Below are positions 24,721-35,106 of a stretch of DNA of 64,000 bases, one piece after another. Numbering within the stretch: position 1 is the first letter of the stretch; every line of letters begins with the position of its first letter. A model generated the notes under the pieces. It did not search any database and had not been told where the DNA came from. It worked only from the letters and a program-made list of their open reading frames with translations. Source of the stretch: Lunularia cruciata (lineage: Eukaryota > Streptophyta > Marchantiopsida > Lunulariales > Lunulariaceae); the NCBI GenBank assembly GCA_948567375.1, contig OX419761.1:19780501-19844500 (forward strand), given 5' to 3'. Both the position numbers and the translations under genes were made by a program.

Positions 24721-24744
24721 CCCCGGCAGCGGTGCCAAAAATCA
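24721..24744 (-). other. GL primer-binding site
   Basis: Reading the minus strand immediately after the 5' LTR end: TGATTTTTGGCACCGCTGCC, followed by GGGG. This TTTTTGGCxCCGxTGCCGGGG context is typical of plant Athila/Tat-type gypsy elements and fixes the inner edge of the LTR. Confidence 0.82.
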
Positions 24745-26019
24745 TGTGACAACCTGGCAAATATCACTTTTGCGGTAATCAGGTAAGTAAAGTTCGTTCC
24801 TGTAGAGATATGAGTCAGAAATGTCTAGATACAAAATCAAACAATAACAATGTAGTTCTTCTTGGTTGCGTCTTTAATCTCTCAGGTAGAAACCACACCT
24901 AGAAGAGAGTAACAAGCACTGATTCTCAGTCTTGTCACGAATTCACACTCCTTAATCACAACTCCTTCAACTCTTTCCAAACAATCTTGATTATGATGAT
25001 TCAAGCTCTCTCGAAAACGGCACTTCACTGTAAAATGACTTCGCCTCAGAATTGTGTTCTACCCTTCCCCTTAAGGCACAACTTCCTCGATCAAAATTGC
25101 TTCACATCAACTTCGCACTGCACTCACAAATGCAGAATACTACCAACACTACAATTCCTCTCAGATCTATCAAGGGATTGCACTTCACTCAAGATCAAAC
25201 ACATAGAATGAAGATCAAGGCTATGGAATCCAACATCCAACAAGCACTTGGACTTGCACTTTGAATTTCTCCTCACACTCACAAACACAAGCACAAAGTT
25301 GATACTTGGAATCAAGGGCAAGCGACGAGCACTGCTTCATAGCACTTTGCTTTATCTATTCTTAGAAATAATGAACACTGAACAACATAAGAGTGCAAAT
25401 GCCATTTTTAGATTGTGAAGCAATCAACAGTTATCTTCCTAATGTACCTCTTCCTAACAACTCTACAACTCTACAGATCCTAAATGACAATGCACCTCTT
25501 CATATCTGCCTCTTCAAATCTCAAATTGGTTACTAATCCGATCCAATGTCTACTTCTTCCTTGGCTTTCAAACCCAATCCTTAAGTAACTTTACTTCCTA
25601 CTATCCTGTCCTCGGGTTTCATAACTCCTACATCTTCTACCAAATCTAATAATTCTCCACTCTGATCTACAATTCCTAGGTAATCCTTCTAAATCTCTAT
25701 CTCCCGACCCACTCTTCTCTAATCTCTCCAATGGTAACCCCAAAGACATTTGTACTCCTACTTGATCTACTTCGGGTTTTGCTCTAACATCTTTCTAAAG
25801 TTTTTCTATCTCCAATTTTACTAAGTCTAATCTTATTGTGATATTGTCTTCTACCACCAATATCTTCATATCTACACGAGTTATAAGACTAATCAACAAT
25901 GTGTTCAAATTGGTATCCTTTGCATATCTCCTTCTCATCTCCTGCACCAACAACTTCAACTCGTGCAGGCTAGTCTCCTTGATACGCACATTGGCCTCTA
26001 TACTCAACATCATGTTCAT

Positions 26020-26467
26020 TGTCACGCCATTTGTAGTTCCGCATCTAGATGCTCAGACATTGGAGTTCCAGTGATGGTAGTTAGAGTTATTCTAGCAGTT
26101 TCTCAAGGACTACTTTCCGATGGTTAGATTTCGTGTTTGGGGTACTGACTTCACAATGGGGCCCACCGTCACTTTGCACCGTTTGCACCGTCAAGTGTGC
26201 CGTCAGCGGGACCGTAAGGGTTTCAAGGCTAGCTCGAATCCAGGGAGTATAGTTTCAAAGTGAGCTCCAGAGAGCTCACTTCTCTGATGTTGAGCCTTGA
26301 GTTCCTGGCTATGGTGGACAGAGGCCGGCGAGCGTCACCTGGATTCTCTATGCTTGAGTGGGTGTGGCTTGACTGTAATCAGTGCCCAGTTGTTGGCAGT
26401 TTATAGAGTGACAGATCAAGTATTGATCTGAGTTGAGTTGAGTTGAGAGTGTTAAGCAATCTGATTA
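26020..26467 (+). repeat. MT copy II 5' terminal block B
   Basis: Matches 35383-35831 over its full length (about 95%). It starts TGTCACGCC immediately after TSD TCAT. Unlike the 3' end, it is not followed by the 105-bp block A'. After 26467 the two ends share nothing I can see. Confidence 0.88.
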
Positions 26468-26879
26468 CATCAGAGAAGTGAAGTCAGGGGGAAATTGGGT
26501 GCAGGAACGTTGAGTGTTGGTGGTATCTCCAAGCTCGGTGGATCGTGGTAGCTCGATTCAAGTTTTGTGTTTCCCTAGTGTGCAGAAGCTCGTTCAGTTG
26601 ATGCAGATTTGGCAGTTAGGCGGACGGTGTGCAGAAGCGCTGGCCAAATTTTGAGCAAAGAAGGAGCAATTTTCGAGCAGTGTTGTGATTTTGAGCTCAA
26701 GAGGTGAAGGCAGGACCAATTCGCTGCGAGTTGGGCTTAGAAAGTCAAATTGAAGGTGGTGTTGGGAAGCTCTTCTCATGAATTTGTGATTTGGAAAAAC
26801 TCGTTTTGTCAATTTGGCTCGAGTGGAAAGTTAGCGAGGGATTTGGCGGACAGCCATCTTTAGGGTTTATGTCAGATTT

Positions 26880-27010
26880 TACGTCAGATTTTTGGCCAGA
26901 ATTGGAGGAGTTTTCACTATTTGGCCAGATTTGGAGGAGTTTCGCTAGTTTGGAGGACTTTTGCAAATTTGGAGAAGTTTTGCCAATTTTGGAGGAGGTT
27001 CAAAGTGGCA
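26880..27010 (+). repeat. Degenerate TTTGGAGGAG tandem repeats
   Basis: TTGGAGGAGTTT or TTTGGAGAAGTTT recurs about six times at 20-27-bp spacing, with TTTGGCCAGA between units. A simple expansion in the leader. Confidence 0.6.
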
Positions 27011-27194
27011 ACAAGAAAGGCCTCATTTGGTTGAATTTCGGCGTTTAGAGGCATAGGGCTGTGGGCTATGAGAGGCTACGAAGGCCTAGAAGGGCCAGAA
27101 GGACCAGCAAGCCAGCTTGCTAGCATGAGACTAGCTAGTTTAGAGTAGATCTTGGTCATTGGTTGGCAAAATCTGCCTTTCCTGCTAGATTGTG

Positions 27195-27262
27195 CGCAAT
27201 AGGGTTTGACCCCTAGATCTCTTGTTCCTAGACTGGTGCCCTAGCCAACTAGTCCACCCTCA
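27195..27262 (-). repeat. tRNA-like (SINE-type) sequence
   Basis: On the minus strand, TGGACTAGTTGG (27256-27245) matches the Pol III A box at nearly all positions. GGTCAAACCC (27211-27202) resembles a B box and lies in a potential TAGGG/CCCTA T-arm. Spacing is tRNA-like. It is a tRNA-derived relic or SINE head, not a functional tRNA. Confidence 0.4.
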
Positions 27263-27397
27263 CTTGTTGTTATAGTGACTATGCCACTGTTATCTATACA
27301 CATGTAGCTTTGGCTAGGAGAGGCAGTTTGATCCCATTCTTGGTGATCCTGGTAGCTTAGGACTTAGATACAAACTGCTCTTATGTCAAATGCCAAA

Positions 27398-27410
27398 TGG
27401 TGGCAGAGTC
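27398..27410 (+). other. Candidate MT primer-binding site
   Basis: TGGTGGCAGAGTC matches 10 of 13 positions of the initiator-Met PBS. Far (1.38 kb) from the element start. Weak. Confidence 0.3.
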
Positions 27411-27907
27411 AGTCCCGTGTTGTGTTATGAGATGGAGGGTTTTCATTTAGATTTCTTGTGATTGGATCCCCTCCATTCTCTACTTCCTATTTGTGCACCA
27501 CGTTTGTATGAAGTGCCTTGACTTTTGAGCGTTGGTGCTCTGGTGTGCTCTTGGTGGTGAGGCTGGAGTGATGACCAGTCAGACTACCTTTCTCTCTCTC
27601 CGGTGAGGCAGGAAGTGATGACCTACAGACCGTGAGAGTGCGTATTATGATGGTAGGGTACAGGTTGCCCTTCCCCTAGTGTAGTTATCTCGGTTAGAGT
27701 TACATTAGTGGGTGGTGTTTAGTTGGTGTTGGCACTTGGTGGGGCACTTGCGGTTGCGACTTGCTGTTGCAGTTGGTGGTTTGGGTTTGTTGGTGTGGTT
27801 ACTTTGTCACGACGGAGTTCTTTGGAGATTCTAGAGGAGTTAGCCCTGCAGTACGTAGTGGGTTTACTCGGAGTGGTGCTCGGTATCAGCTTGTATCTCA
27901 AGTCCCA

Positions 27908-29113
27908 ATGAAGGAGGAGATTGACTCTGAGTTGGAGTTCGACACATGAGCTGATTCAATTGAGAGTGCACTTGGTGTGTCCACACCGTTGTTGTGGGAC
28001 ATGGACGAGATTTATGGGGCCTCCAAAGGCCCTAGGCGTTACTCTGGTACAGTGGGTACCATTGAGTTGGATGACTTCATCCAGGAGTTCGACAGTTGGT
28101 GTGATCTGCAACAGATGCAGAACCCGACTTTGTTCACACCTTTCATGGCATGGAAGAGGTTGTTTCAGCATCTGGAGGGTCCGCCAATGGATGACTACCA
28201 TGAGTTCAGGAGAGCTCATTTGGAGGAGATCAAGTTATGGAAACAATATTGGTCTCCGAACTATGTCTCTATCACTTCAGGTTCGGTGGCCAGGAGTAGG
28301 TCGGCTGTACCTACGAGTTCTAGCTCAAGTAGTGTTGGTGGAGCTAGTGGAGGTGCACTAGCTGGAGATAATGCTACTACGAGTGGAGGTACCGCTGCAA
28401 GAGGTGGTGTGGTACCGGGGTTTAACCCCATGGTGGAGTTCTTCCTATGTTTGAGGCAGAACTACTAGGGAGTACGGACTGACAAGCTGAGGAGCTTGCA
28501 GGAGTTTCAGCGGAAGGCTGGAGAGAGCTTACGCGAGGCATACACTTGCATGAGGCGGCTGATCAGTTTCACTCAGGGAGTTATTGAGGCCCAGGCAGTC
28601 TAGTTTTGGTATGGGATACTAGATAGGGAGTTGCGACATAGAGTTCGTGATGCTACGTTGTTGCAGGCTACTTTGCCCACTTTGGCAATAGTCTTTGGTT
28701 TGGCTGAGCGTATTGAGCTCAACATGGTGGAGGAGAGAGTGGTGACATCTGGATTTGGTAGGGAGACCTCATCCACGGCTGTGACTTCTTCTAGAGTGCT
28801 GCAGAGTGCACCACGTCCAGTTGGTTTTTGAGGACAAGGTGGACAGCCCAGATCCTATGGAGCGAGTGGAGGGCCTAGTGGAGTTAGACCCTTACCCTCA
28901 TTTTTGGGTCAGCAGCAGCCAGTGAGTGGTGGTGTTGCTTGTTGGACTTGTGGTGGACCTCACCATAGGAGAGAGTGTACTCAGGGCAGCGGACCTGATA
29001 CCTCTGGTGCATCATAGCCAGCACAGAGGCAGTGTGAGCACTGCCACAGATTTGGTCACACTAGTGATCGGTGTTTTGACCTACACCCGGAGTTACGGAG
29101 TGGTAGGGCTGCT
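27908..29113 (+). pseudogene. MT copy II gag (N-terminal part of the polyprotein)
   Basis: ATG 27908 opens the frame; an alternative ATG is at 28001. Capsid-like sequence (TIELDDFIQEFDSWCDLQQM; LRSLQEFQRKAGESLREAY) is followed by two nucleocapsid knuckles near 28938-29080: CWTCGGPHHRREC and CEHCHRFGHTSDRC (C-x2-C-x4-H-x4-C). Stops TGA 27947, TAG 28466, TAG 28601, TGA 28829 and TAG 29015 break it; all can arise by C-to-T from CGA or CAG. It continues without shift into an RGG-rich linker and protease. Confidence 0.78.
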
Positions 29114-29900
29114 ATGGCAGGTAGTAGAGGAGCTCCAGTTCATGGAGGACGAGGTGGTAGAGGTGGTGGTAGAGGATCTACACCTAGTAGGGGTGCGGTA
29201 CCTGCCTTTACTTCTGACACAGCTATGGCTACTCGGATTGAGCAGTTGGAGCAAAGATTGGCTAGTATGGCTATTGCTCAGAGGAGATCAGATTCGGGTG
29301 CTGAGGCTTCCACCTCATATGCTGGTGATAGAGATACTTTGGACTTCATGTGCGGAGCAGCACAGGTGGATGCATCTACAGCAGTGACTAGGAGTGCAAT
29401 ACGTGCTCTAGAGCCTAGAGGAGCATCAATGGACTTGGACCCACAGAGAGGAGAGGTTGGGAGACATATCAGGCTTCCCCAATCTTTCATGCTATCTCAG
29501 GCATTGCCGACAACATCCATGGTTCCTAGACGTCCCAGTGCAGGTGTGGTAGGTGGTGATGGAGTACCTGATGGACTACCTGCTAGTCAGCCACCTGCTA
29601 CTACACAGACTGAGTCTAGCATGATGTTGGGGGCGGCTCAACTGATTATGCGGCATCCTTTATTTTCAGCCAATGACATGTTTTCATTGGGAGTTGACCC
29701 AGCCCCAGTATTCCGGTTGGCTGCCACGTTGTGTGAGAGTAGGGATGGTGCAGTTCCTACTACTAGGGCAGAGGTGGTTGGTAGTGGAGCTAACTTGGTT
29801 GAGGAGCATGGGATCCGCTCAGCTACCAGTGGTTTATGGCAGGCAGTAGCCGCTAGACTGGAGGAGTTGCCAGCTAGACCGGCCTTTGAGAGAGTGCGGT
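29114..29900 (+). pseudogene. MT copy II gag-protease linker
   Basis: Same frame as gag. It begins with a Gly/Arg-rich patch (GGRGGRGGGRGS), then a short coiled-coil (ATRIEQLEQRLASMAIAQ) and about 180 residues without recognised domain. RGG patches often bind nucleic acid. No stop interrupts this piece. It runs into the protease. Confidence 0.6.
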
Positions 29901-30640
29901 TTACACCAGGTGTTGTCCAGAGGGGGGTTTTTTGTTTGGTGGGACCTTTAGGGAAGGTCTATACACCACAGAGAGTCTTGTTAGACTCTGGTGCGCAGCC
30001 CCTTATGTTGGGGAAGGTTGCAGTTGTCGGTCTGGAGTTATTGAAGACCGATGTGGAGAGGTGTCCATTTCAGATCCAAACATCTCTTGGTGGTGGTTCG
30101 ACACAGTACATCACACGTGGAGAGCTTGTTGTCCAGGTTCAGCCTGGTCATCCGACTGATAGCTCGGTGGTGAGAGCTCAGGCTATTGCGACGATAGCTG
30201 AGTCATATGATGTGCTAGTTGGGGGAGTAGTGTTATACCCCATGGGTTTCAGCATTGACTATTGGGAGGAGACAACCTCTTATAGACCTGGTTGGCAGTC
30301 TGGTGAGGGACGGGTATGTCGCCTACCAATACGCTTCAGTAGTGGCAGTCTTGGCTCACTACAGTCCGGGACCATGTCAGCATCAGTTTTAGCTTTCAAC
30401 GGTGCAGTTACTTGGCCTGGTGACTTGTTGGAGGGGAACGCCCATGCAGAGGATACTCCAATACCAGAGGAGATCACTCGGCTTTGGAGTACGAGTGGGA
30501 TTGTTCCATGCACCTTGGATGTTCCATTGTGGAGTTCAGAGGAGGCATTGCAGCAGCATGCAGATCAGTTGGTGCAGCAGGCTTGGAGTGGAGCCTTCAT
30601 ACCATCAGGGGATGAGTGTGAAGATGAGCCTCCAGAGGCG
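29901..30640 (+). pseudogene. MT copy II aspartic protease and spacer
   Basis: The active site VLLDSGAQPLMLG has the DSG catalytic Asp codon at 29984. The distal strand reads YDVLVGGVVLYPMGFSIDYW near 30207, replacing the more common DVILGxDWL. About 110 residues of spacer follow before the methyltransferase. This piece is uninterrupted. It would process the polyprotein, perhaps releasing the methyltransferase. Confidence 0.75.
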
Positions 30641-30689
30641 ATTGCTTTGACACCTCTGGATACCACACTCATTGCTTGGCAGTATCCAA

Positions 30690-31680
30690 TAGAGGGGATA
30701 TGCCTATTGGAGTTGTTTGGTGGGATCAGCACCGGACTAGCTGCGGTGTTACAGGCGGGTATTCGAGTACAGAGGTACTTGTATGTAGAGAGAGATGAGA
30801 CTGCTAGGCGAGTCTCTCTACATCATGTGGCACACTTGGCCTACCGGTATCCGGAGTTATTACCGATGTCAGCAGTCAGAGGTTACCAGAAGGCCTTACC
30901 AGGAGATATTTCCTTACTGGGGGCGCATGACCTAGAGAGATATGGGCCTATTCACTTGGTGATTTCTGGATGGCCATGTCAAGGACATACATGTGCGGGC
31001 CACGATTTGGGTCTTCAGGATCCTGCTTTTGGTGTGTTTTGGGAGATGTTACGGATACTACGACATCTCCAGGTTCATCAGTCTGTTTCTCCAACTTACC
31101 TTTTGGAGAACGTTCCTTTGATGGGGGATTCTCGCACTAGAGTGGTGGCAAGTACACATCAGGTCCATTCTTGGATGGGACCTGCTGTATTGTTAGATGC
31201 AGCCAGAGTGGGATCACGGGCTCATCGTCTTCGTTTTTGGTGGATGAACCTCTTACCCAGAGAGGTTCTATAGCGTGCTTATGATGGGTTTCAGCGACTG
31301 GACCACATTCTTGTTGATGATATCTTGGATGTTGGGTGTTAGTCTCAGACAGTGGTAGTGTCTGATAGGTCACCTATGGCAATGGTGAACCTAGTTGGAC
31401 AGCCTAGAGCTGCATTTCCCACACTCATGAGTTTCCCAGGTTCTCATGCTTTTCGAGAGGGAGAACCTGGACTTGTTTGGGACTCACAGTTACAGCAGTT
31501 GGTGGAGCCTAATGCTGATGAGAGAGAGCGGGCGATGGGTTTTTGCACCGGTATTACCGCTGTTCCAACAGTGTCAGAGGCATCCAGGCGTCAGGTGTTA
31601 GGACAAGCTATGGACCTGAATTGTTTGACCTGGATTGTGAGCCTTGGCTTGGCACATCAGCGTAGGATGCGCTTGATAGG
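30690..31680 (+). pseudogene. C5-cytosine DNA methyltransferase domain inside a retrotransposon polyprotein
   Basis: It would transfer methyl from S-adenosylmethionine to cytosine C5. Motif I is LLELFGGISTGLAAVLQAGI (about 30714). Motif IV is ISGWPCQGHTCAG, with the catalytic Cys codon TGT at 30977-30979. Motif VI is YLLENVPLM (GAG-AAC at 31106-31111). Motif VIII is SRAHRLRFWWMNL (about 31215). After a roughly 90-residue target-recognition stretch, motifs IX-X read RERAMGF and RRQVLGQAMDLNCLTWI (about 31520-31640). The order is canonical, unlike the rearranged plant DRM order. Motif I and VIII-X spacing looks DNMT3-like, while PCQG is more like DNMT1/bacterial enzymes. All catalytic residues remain. 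Two TAG stops (31271, 31340) fall in the recognition region. It is in frame with protease before and RT after. Confidence 0.88.
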
Positions 31681-32090
31681 CATCACCACTCGGACACTTG
31701 TGAGCCCTGTGCCTATCGAGACAATTCAGGCACATGCTGGGGGCGATGGACCAAGAGGACATGGTATTCTTGGGACACATCCAGTAGCTACTAGGGAGAG
31801 TGGTCTACTTGGAGTCCATCCAGGTGAGCGTGGGCTACTTGGATTACACCCTTGGTCCACATGGGATGCAGCTAGAGGACGTGTGGAGCTTGCAGCCAGA
31901 GTGGAGGGAGTTTTTCGCACAGAGGTTGGGACCTCTAGTGGTTGGGAGCATGACACTATTGCTCCCAAGGGCCCAGTGTAGCAGCCAGTCAGTACGTCTT
32001 CCACTCCTACTATAGTTACAGAGGATACTTGGGAGCCAGATCTTGGACCCAAGCTTATTGGAGAGGAAAGACGGAGGGTTTGGAGGTTCT
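31681..32090 (+). pseudogene. Linker between methyltransferase and RT
   Basis: Same frame. It contains a three-fold short motif, GILGTHP / GLLGVHP / GLLGLHP (about 31765-31855), of unknown role, and one TAG at 31979. Then EERRRVWRFLRSHTSCFAF leads into the RT. The right edge of the segment absent from copy I is at 32046. Confidence 0.6.
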
Positions 32091-32980
32091 TGAGGAGTCA
32101 CACGAGTTGTTTTGCCTTCAGTATGAAGGATTTGGGTGCTCTGAAGGGACCTAGTATACGGATTGAGCTGACTAGCGACACACCAGTTTTCCGACATCCT
32201 TATCGATATAGTAAGATGGAGAGGACATTGATTCAGAGCCGGAGTAGTGACCTTTTTGAGGCTGGTTTGGTGGAGATTTCACATGGAGAGTATGCATCAG
32301 CGACAGTGATGCTAGCCAAGAAGGATATGCATGGCAACTATATAGATAGGCGGATGTGTGGAGATTACCGTCCTATCAACCGACAGACCAGGGCTGATCG
32401 GTATGCCATGCCTACACCAGAGGAGATTTTTGATGCGATTGGGCATGCAAAGGTCTTCAGTACTTTGGATCTTCGAAGCGGGATATCATCAGTTGCCAAT
32501 CAAGGAGGAGGATAAGTCCAAGACAACATTTTGGGCTATTGATCCTCACGGCAAGGATGTGTTATATCAGTGGAGGTTCTTACCATTTGGGTTAAAGAAC
32601 GCTCCTGCTGAGTTCCAGAGGGTCATGGATAGGATCCTAGCTGGACAAGATTTTGCTTGGTGCTATATTGATGACATTTTGGTGTATAGCACTACTGTGG
32701 AGGAGCATGAGAGACAATTGTTGGAGGTGTTTGAGAGGTTGAGATCTCATGGACTCAAACTACATCCTGGGAAGTGTAGGTTCTTCCACGAGCAGGTTGA
32801 GTATTTGGGTCACACTATCTACCCTGGAGGACTTGGTGTTCAGCAGACCAAGGTGGAGGCTATTGCACGTATTCCTCGGCCTATGGATGTGAGCAGAGTG
32901 CCAGGATTCCTTGGGTTGGCAAACTTCTATCGCCGCTATGTTAGAGGATTTAGTGCCATTGCCAAGGCCTTGACGAAGCT
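32091..32980 (+). pseudogene. MT copy II reverse transcriptase
   Basis: Motifs in order: ASATVMLAKKDMHGNYIDRR, MCGDYRPINRQT, YAMPTPEEIFDAIGHAKVF, LDLRSG, then after a +1 base (GGG 32480-32482) YHQLPIKEEDKSKTTF, LPFGLKNAPAEFQRVMD and the catalytic YIDDILVYS (near 32664). The thumb has YLGHTIYPGGLGV and VPGFLGLANFYRRYVRGF. It copies the RNA genome to cDNA. Apart from the frameshift it is well kept. Confidence 0.88.
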
Positions 32981-33475
32981 GACCAAGCTTACACAGGAGT
33001 GGTGTTGGGGAGATGAGCAGGAGAGAGCTTTTGTAGAGCTCAAGGAGAGGTTGACATTTGCTCCTATTTTGAGGAGACCAATCAAGGGATGACCATTTCA
33101 GGTTCACACTGATTGGAGTATGTTGGGGCTTGGAGCGGTGCTCACCCAGCATGATGATGAGGAGAAGGAGTTTGTGGTGGCCTATGCTAGTCGCTCCAAC
33201 AATTCAGCGGAGGTGAAGTATAGTTCATATGAGGGAGAGTGCTTGGCAGCAGTTTGGGCAGTAGCACATTTCCGATGTTACCTATTTGGTAACCCCTTCA
33301 CTCTCATCACTGATCATCAGCCGCTGAAGTGGTTGATGGAGTCCGACAAGCTTTCAGGGAAGCTTGCATGATGGGCTTTGATTTTACAAGAGTATGATTT
33401 CACGGTTGTTCACAGACCTGGAGTGGTGAACCGTGATGCAGATGGGTTCAGTAGAAACCCATGTCCCAGCCAGTA
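32981..33475 (+). pseudogene. MT copy II RNase H
   Basis: Landmarks: VHTDWSMLGLGAVLTQ, VVAYASRSNNSAEVKYSSYE, GECLAAVWAVAHFRCYLFG, LITDHQPLKWL and NRDADGFSRNP. Stops TGA 33090, TGA 33369 and TAG 33474. The first and last are shared with copy I (TGA near 1839, TAG near 2228). The usual D-A-S start is HTDWS here. Confidence 0.82.
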
Positions 33476-34962
33476 GGATCAGACCGGAGCACGTTGGCAT
33501 GGTGAGACAGTTGAGGAGATGGTGCCAGGTTGGCATGCATCGGCCTTTCTGTGTATATTTGCAGAGGCTTTGGTGGTATCTCTCTTAGTGCATACAGGAG
33601 GAGTTATTGAGGTCACAGACCCAGAGAGTGAAGATATTGATACAGTTCAGCAAGACATTCATGATGATGTCTTAGTGATGGACTATCTTTGCATTGGTGT
33701 TGTGGGTGGCACAATTGGGGCCAAGGAGAGAGACCGTGTTCTTCAGCAAGCCAGACGGTTCAGATTGGAGGGTACACACCTTTTGTGTGTATGGGAGGAT
33801 GGTAGAGTGCGAGTAGTACCACTTCCATCACAGAGACCATAGTTGGTCCGTCATGCTCATGAGGAGCTAGGACATTTTGGAGTAAAGCGTACATATAGCT
33901 TACTCTAGAGTCATTATTGGTGGCGCGGTATGCAGACCGAGGTACAGCAGTTTGTTGCCAGATGTGTGGTTTGTGACCGAGTTAGAGCATCATTCAATGC
34001 TCGTATGCCACAGTTACACCCATTACCTATCATGGGATTGGGTTACTGTTGGAGTTTGGACTTTGCCGGACCTTTACCTTGCCGGACCACTGACTGTGAG
34101 ACATCATCGGTATGTTTTGGTGATGGTGGAGCACTTCTCCAAGTGGATTGAGTTGGTGGCACTTCTTGACAAGTTTATTGAAGGGATAGCTTACTCGTTC
34201 CTAGATCGAGTTCTTAGTCATTTTGGTGCACTAGCTGAGGTTTTGACTGATCAGGGTACAGAGTTCTTGGGGGAGTTTCAGGTCTTATGTGACAAGACTT
34301 TGATTGATCATCGTACTACATCCCGAGATCACCCTGAGGCAGATGGCTTAGCAGAGAGAGTGGTTCAGATAGTGAAGAGAGGATTACAAAAGTATGGTTT
34401 GCAGAGAGGCCACTTGGGAGATTGGGATCTCCAATTACCTTGGTTGGCCATGGGCTATCGGTTCAGCCGGCAAGCCTCCTTAGCATCCTTCTCTCCATAC
34501 TTTCTACTCTATGGACGAGATCCAGATTTACCTGCAGCCATTCATCGAGATGCTACTGTAGTTTTGGACTTGGATGACCCTGATGTATGGATGAGCGCAT
34601 GTTCTCAGTGGGCAGAGATCTTTCGAAGAGTGATGCCGATGGCCTTTGAGAACTTGGCAATTGCTCAGCATAGAGATACTTTACGCTATGCTACCATTCG
34701 AGGAGGAGGTTATAGACCCTCAATCCGTCGATTTCATCCAGGCGACTATGTATATCTACAGCAGATAGCCCCGACGACACTTGATGTTTCTACAGGCCGC
34801 ACTATCTTGAGAGTGCGTGAGGTTTTGCCATCTGGAGTCCTTGTGTTAGAAGGACGTGATGGTGTTGTTTGGAAGGATCATGTGCGCAATTTTGCGCCAT
34901 GCCACCTTCCAAACATTGATGGTACTATGGACCCAAGCTTGGCACTTGTACGTGCAAGCTTG
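33476..34962 (+). pseudogene. MT copy II integrase
   Basis: The zinc-binding part shows HAHEELGHFG and CVVCDRVRA (33850-33990). The core shows SLDFAGPLP (D), VLTDQGTEFLGEF (D) and EADGLAERVVQ (E), a DDE integrase and not a tyrosine recombinase. The C-terminal part has FHPGDYVYLQQI and a beta-rich tail (RTILRVREVLPSGVLVLEG). Defects: TAG 33841, TAG 33906 (CAG in copy I) and a 10-bp duplication (34063-34072 repeated at 34079-34088) shifting the frame within the first catalytic strand. Confidence 0.86.
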
Positions 34963-35106
34963 AGGTGTATGTTATGTGGCTCTTCTGGTGGAGCTGCTAC
35001 TATGTTAGTATGTGATAGCTGTTTGAGAGGATGGCATATGGCATGTATGACTCCTCCCCTCACGGTGGTTCCTCAAGGACAGTGGTTATGTCCTAGATGT
35101 ACTTGA
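34963..35106 (+). pseudogene. C-terminal PHD finger of the MT integrase
   Basis: The polyprotein ends with a complete C4HC3 zinc finger: CMLC, then CDSC, then GWHMAC, and finally CPRC just before the stop at 35104-35106. PHD fingers bind histone H3 tails, reading the K4 methylation state or the free N-terminus. Fused to integrase, it occupies the place of the chromodomain in chromoviruses, so a role in choosing integration chromatin is plausible (inference). The finger itself is intact here; in copy I the first and last Cys are lost. Confidence 0.88.

Larger units (their letters stand above)
26468..27907 (+). other. MT copy II leader / possible extended LTR, non-coding
   Basis: No convincing CDS. 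It contains TTTGGAGGAG-type repeats (26880-27010), an antisense tRNA-like sequence (27195-27262) and a weak PBS candidate TGGTGGCAGAGTC at 27398-27410 that resembles the initiator-Met PBS TGGTATCAGAGC. If that PBS is real, the 5' LTR could be 26020 to about 27395, but the 3' end does not contain the matching sequence. Confidence 0.5.

Noticed and set aside
27195-27262. Functional tRNA gene
   Set aside because: No convincing acceptor stem or anticodon arm could be folded; only the A box and T-arm are tRNA-like.
30690-31680. Host DNMT gene (independent chromosomal gene)
   Set aside because: It has no introns, shares a continuous frame with protease and RT, and lies inside TSD-bounded element termini.
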